DNA from: Deltaproteobacteria bacterium Ga0077539
GTDB lineage: Bacteria > Myxococcota_A > Polyangia > Polyangiales > Ga0077539
Length of the DNA: 41,683 bases
Reading direction: 5' to 3'
Assembly: GCA_001465015.1 (NCBI GenBank)
Contig: LNEO01000207.1
Span: 1-41,683 of the forward strand
Shown here: in pieces, positions 41,562 through 41,683 of the stretch
How the letters are laid out: every line of letters starts with the position of its first letter
How positions within the stretch are numbered: position 1 is the stretch's first letter
Made by a program: the position numbers and the translations under genes
Notes under the pieces: model-generated
The model's input: only the letters and a program-made list of their open reading frames with translations
The model's database searches: none
Told to the model about the DNA's origin: nothing

Positions 41562-41683
41562 GTGTGATTCCCATCCTACTCACGAGCGCAGAAGATGCCC
41601 GGATCTCCCAGAGGCGCCGAACACTGCACCGCTGAGACGGCGATTGGGAGTTGCAAATCGATTGACGAAGCGACGTTTGGCAT

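Noticed and set aside
1..41683. CRISPR arrays, insertion sequences, integrases, tRNA or rRNA genes
   Set aside because: Looked for repeat-spacer patterns, transposase motifs and structural RNA signatures; none was convincing.

Overview
The window is GC-rich (about 70%) chromosomal DNA, densely coding on both strands. Many genes start on GTG or overlap as TGATG, ATGA or GTGA. The gene content points to a myxobacterium, probably of the Polyangia (Sandaracinus-like) side. The clues are an AgmX/PglI-type TonB-like protein, a Ser/Thr kinase with a low-complexity extracellular tail, PEGA and Cys-rich repeat lipoproteins, lipoproteins with Asp/Ala/Gly linkers, an ether-lipid-type FAD synthase, ECF sigma modules and sigma-54 promoters. 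I see no tRNA, rRNA, CRISPR array, transposase or phage gene. The taxonomic call is inference.

Layout. 1-3.0 kb is a sulfur/stress block. A YeeE/YedE pair runs left and a TauE/SafE permease plus universal stress protein run right. Both sides have a good sigma-54 promoter, with a shared cluster of GTTTC/GAAAC inverted repeats between them. An HPF/RaiA-like gene follows. 3.0-7.7 kb holds an outer-membrane-type protein with a His/Asp tail, an HtrA-like cytoplasmic protease, a TerB-like protein and an AgmX/PglI-type protein. 8.0-15.6 kb is a tight four-gene operon: membrane Ser/Thr kinase, TPR/PEGA protein, Cys-rich repeat lipoprotein and a TonB-box-fused TonB-dependent receptor.

15.6-19.3 kb and 25.5-29.1 kb are two versions of one module with the same gene order: surface beta-barrel-type protein, ECF sigma factor, membrane partner with a TPR-like tail, then a lipoprotein. 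Between them lie a Cys-rich exported protein, an AhpD/peroxidase-related gene whose second catalytic Cys codon is an in-frame TGA (candidate selenoprotein), a membrane-anchored unknown, a DUF1517 protein with zinc ribbons, a hemerythrin and a PI-PLC-like lipoprotein.

29.2-34.1 kb has an alkyl-DHAP-synthase-like flavoprotein, two small membrane proteins, a short zinc-ribbon/lipobox peptide and a divergent radical SAM/SPASM protein. 34.2-34.5 kb is a relic of a nucleotidyltransferase gene pair. 34.6-39.5 kb has two tandem paralogous membrane proteins with a spermidine-synthase-like domain. 39.8-41.2 kb is a two-gene lipoprotein operon ending in a C-type lectin domain. A second nucleotidyltransferase relic lies at the right edge.

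The strongest second-look items are the candidate selenoprotein, the divergent sigma-54 control region, the duplicated ECF module, the radical SAM/small peptide pair, and a 15-bp dispersed sequence that falls repeatedly in linkers and gene ends.
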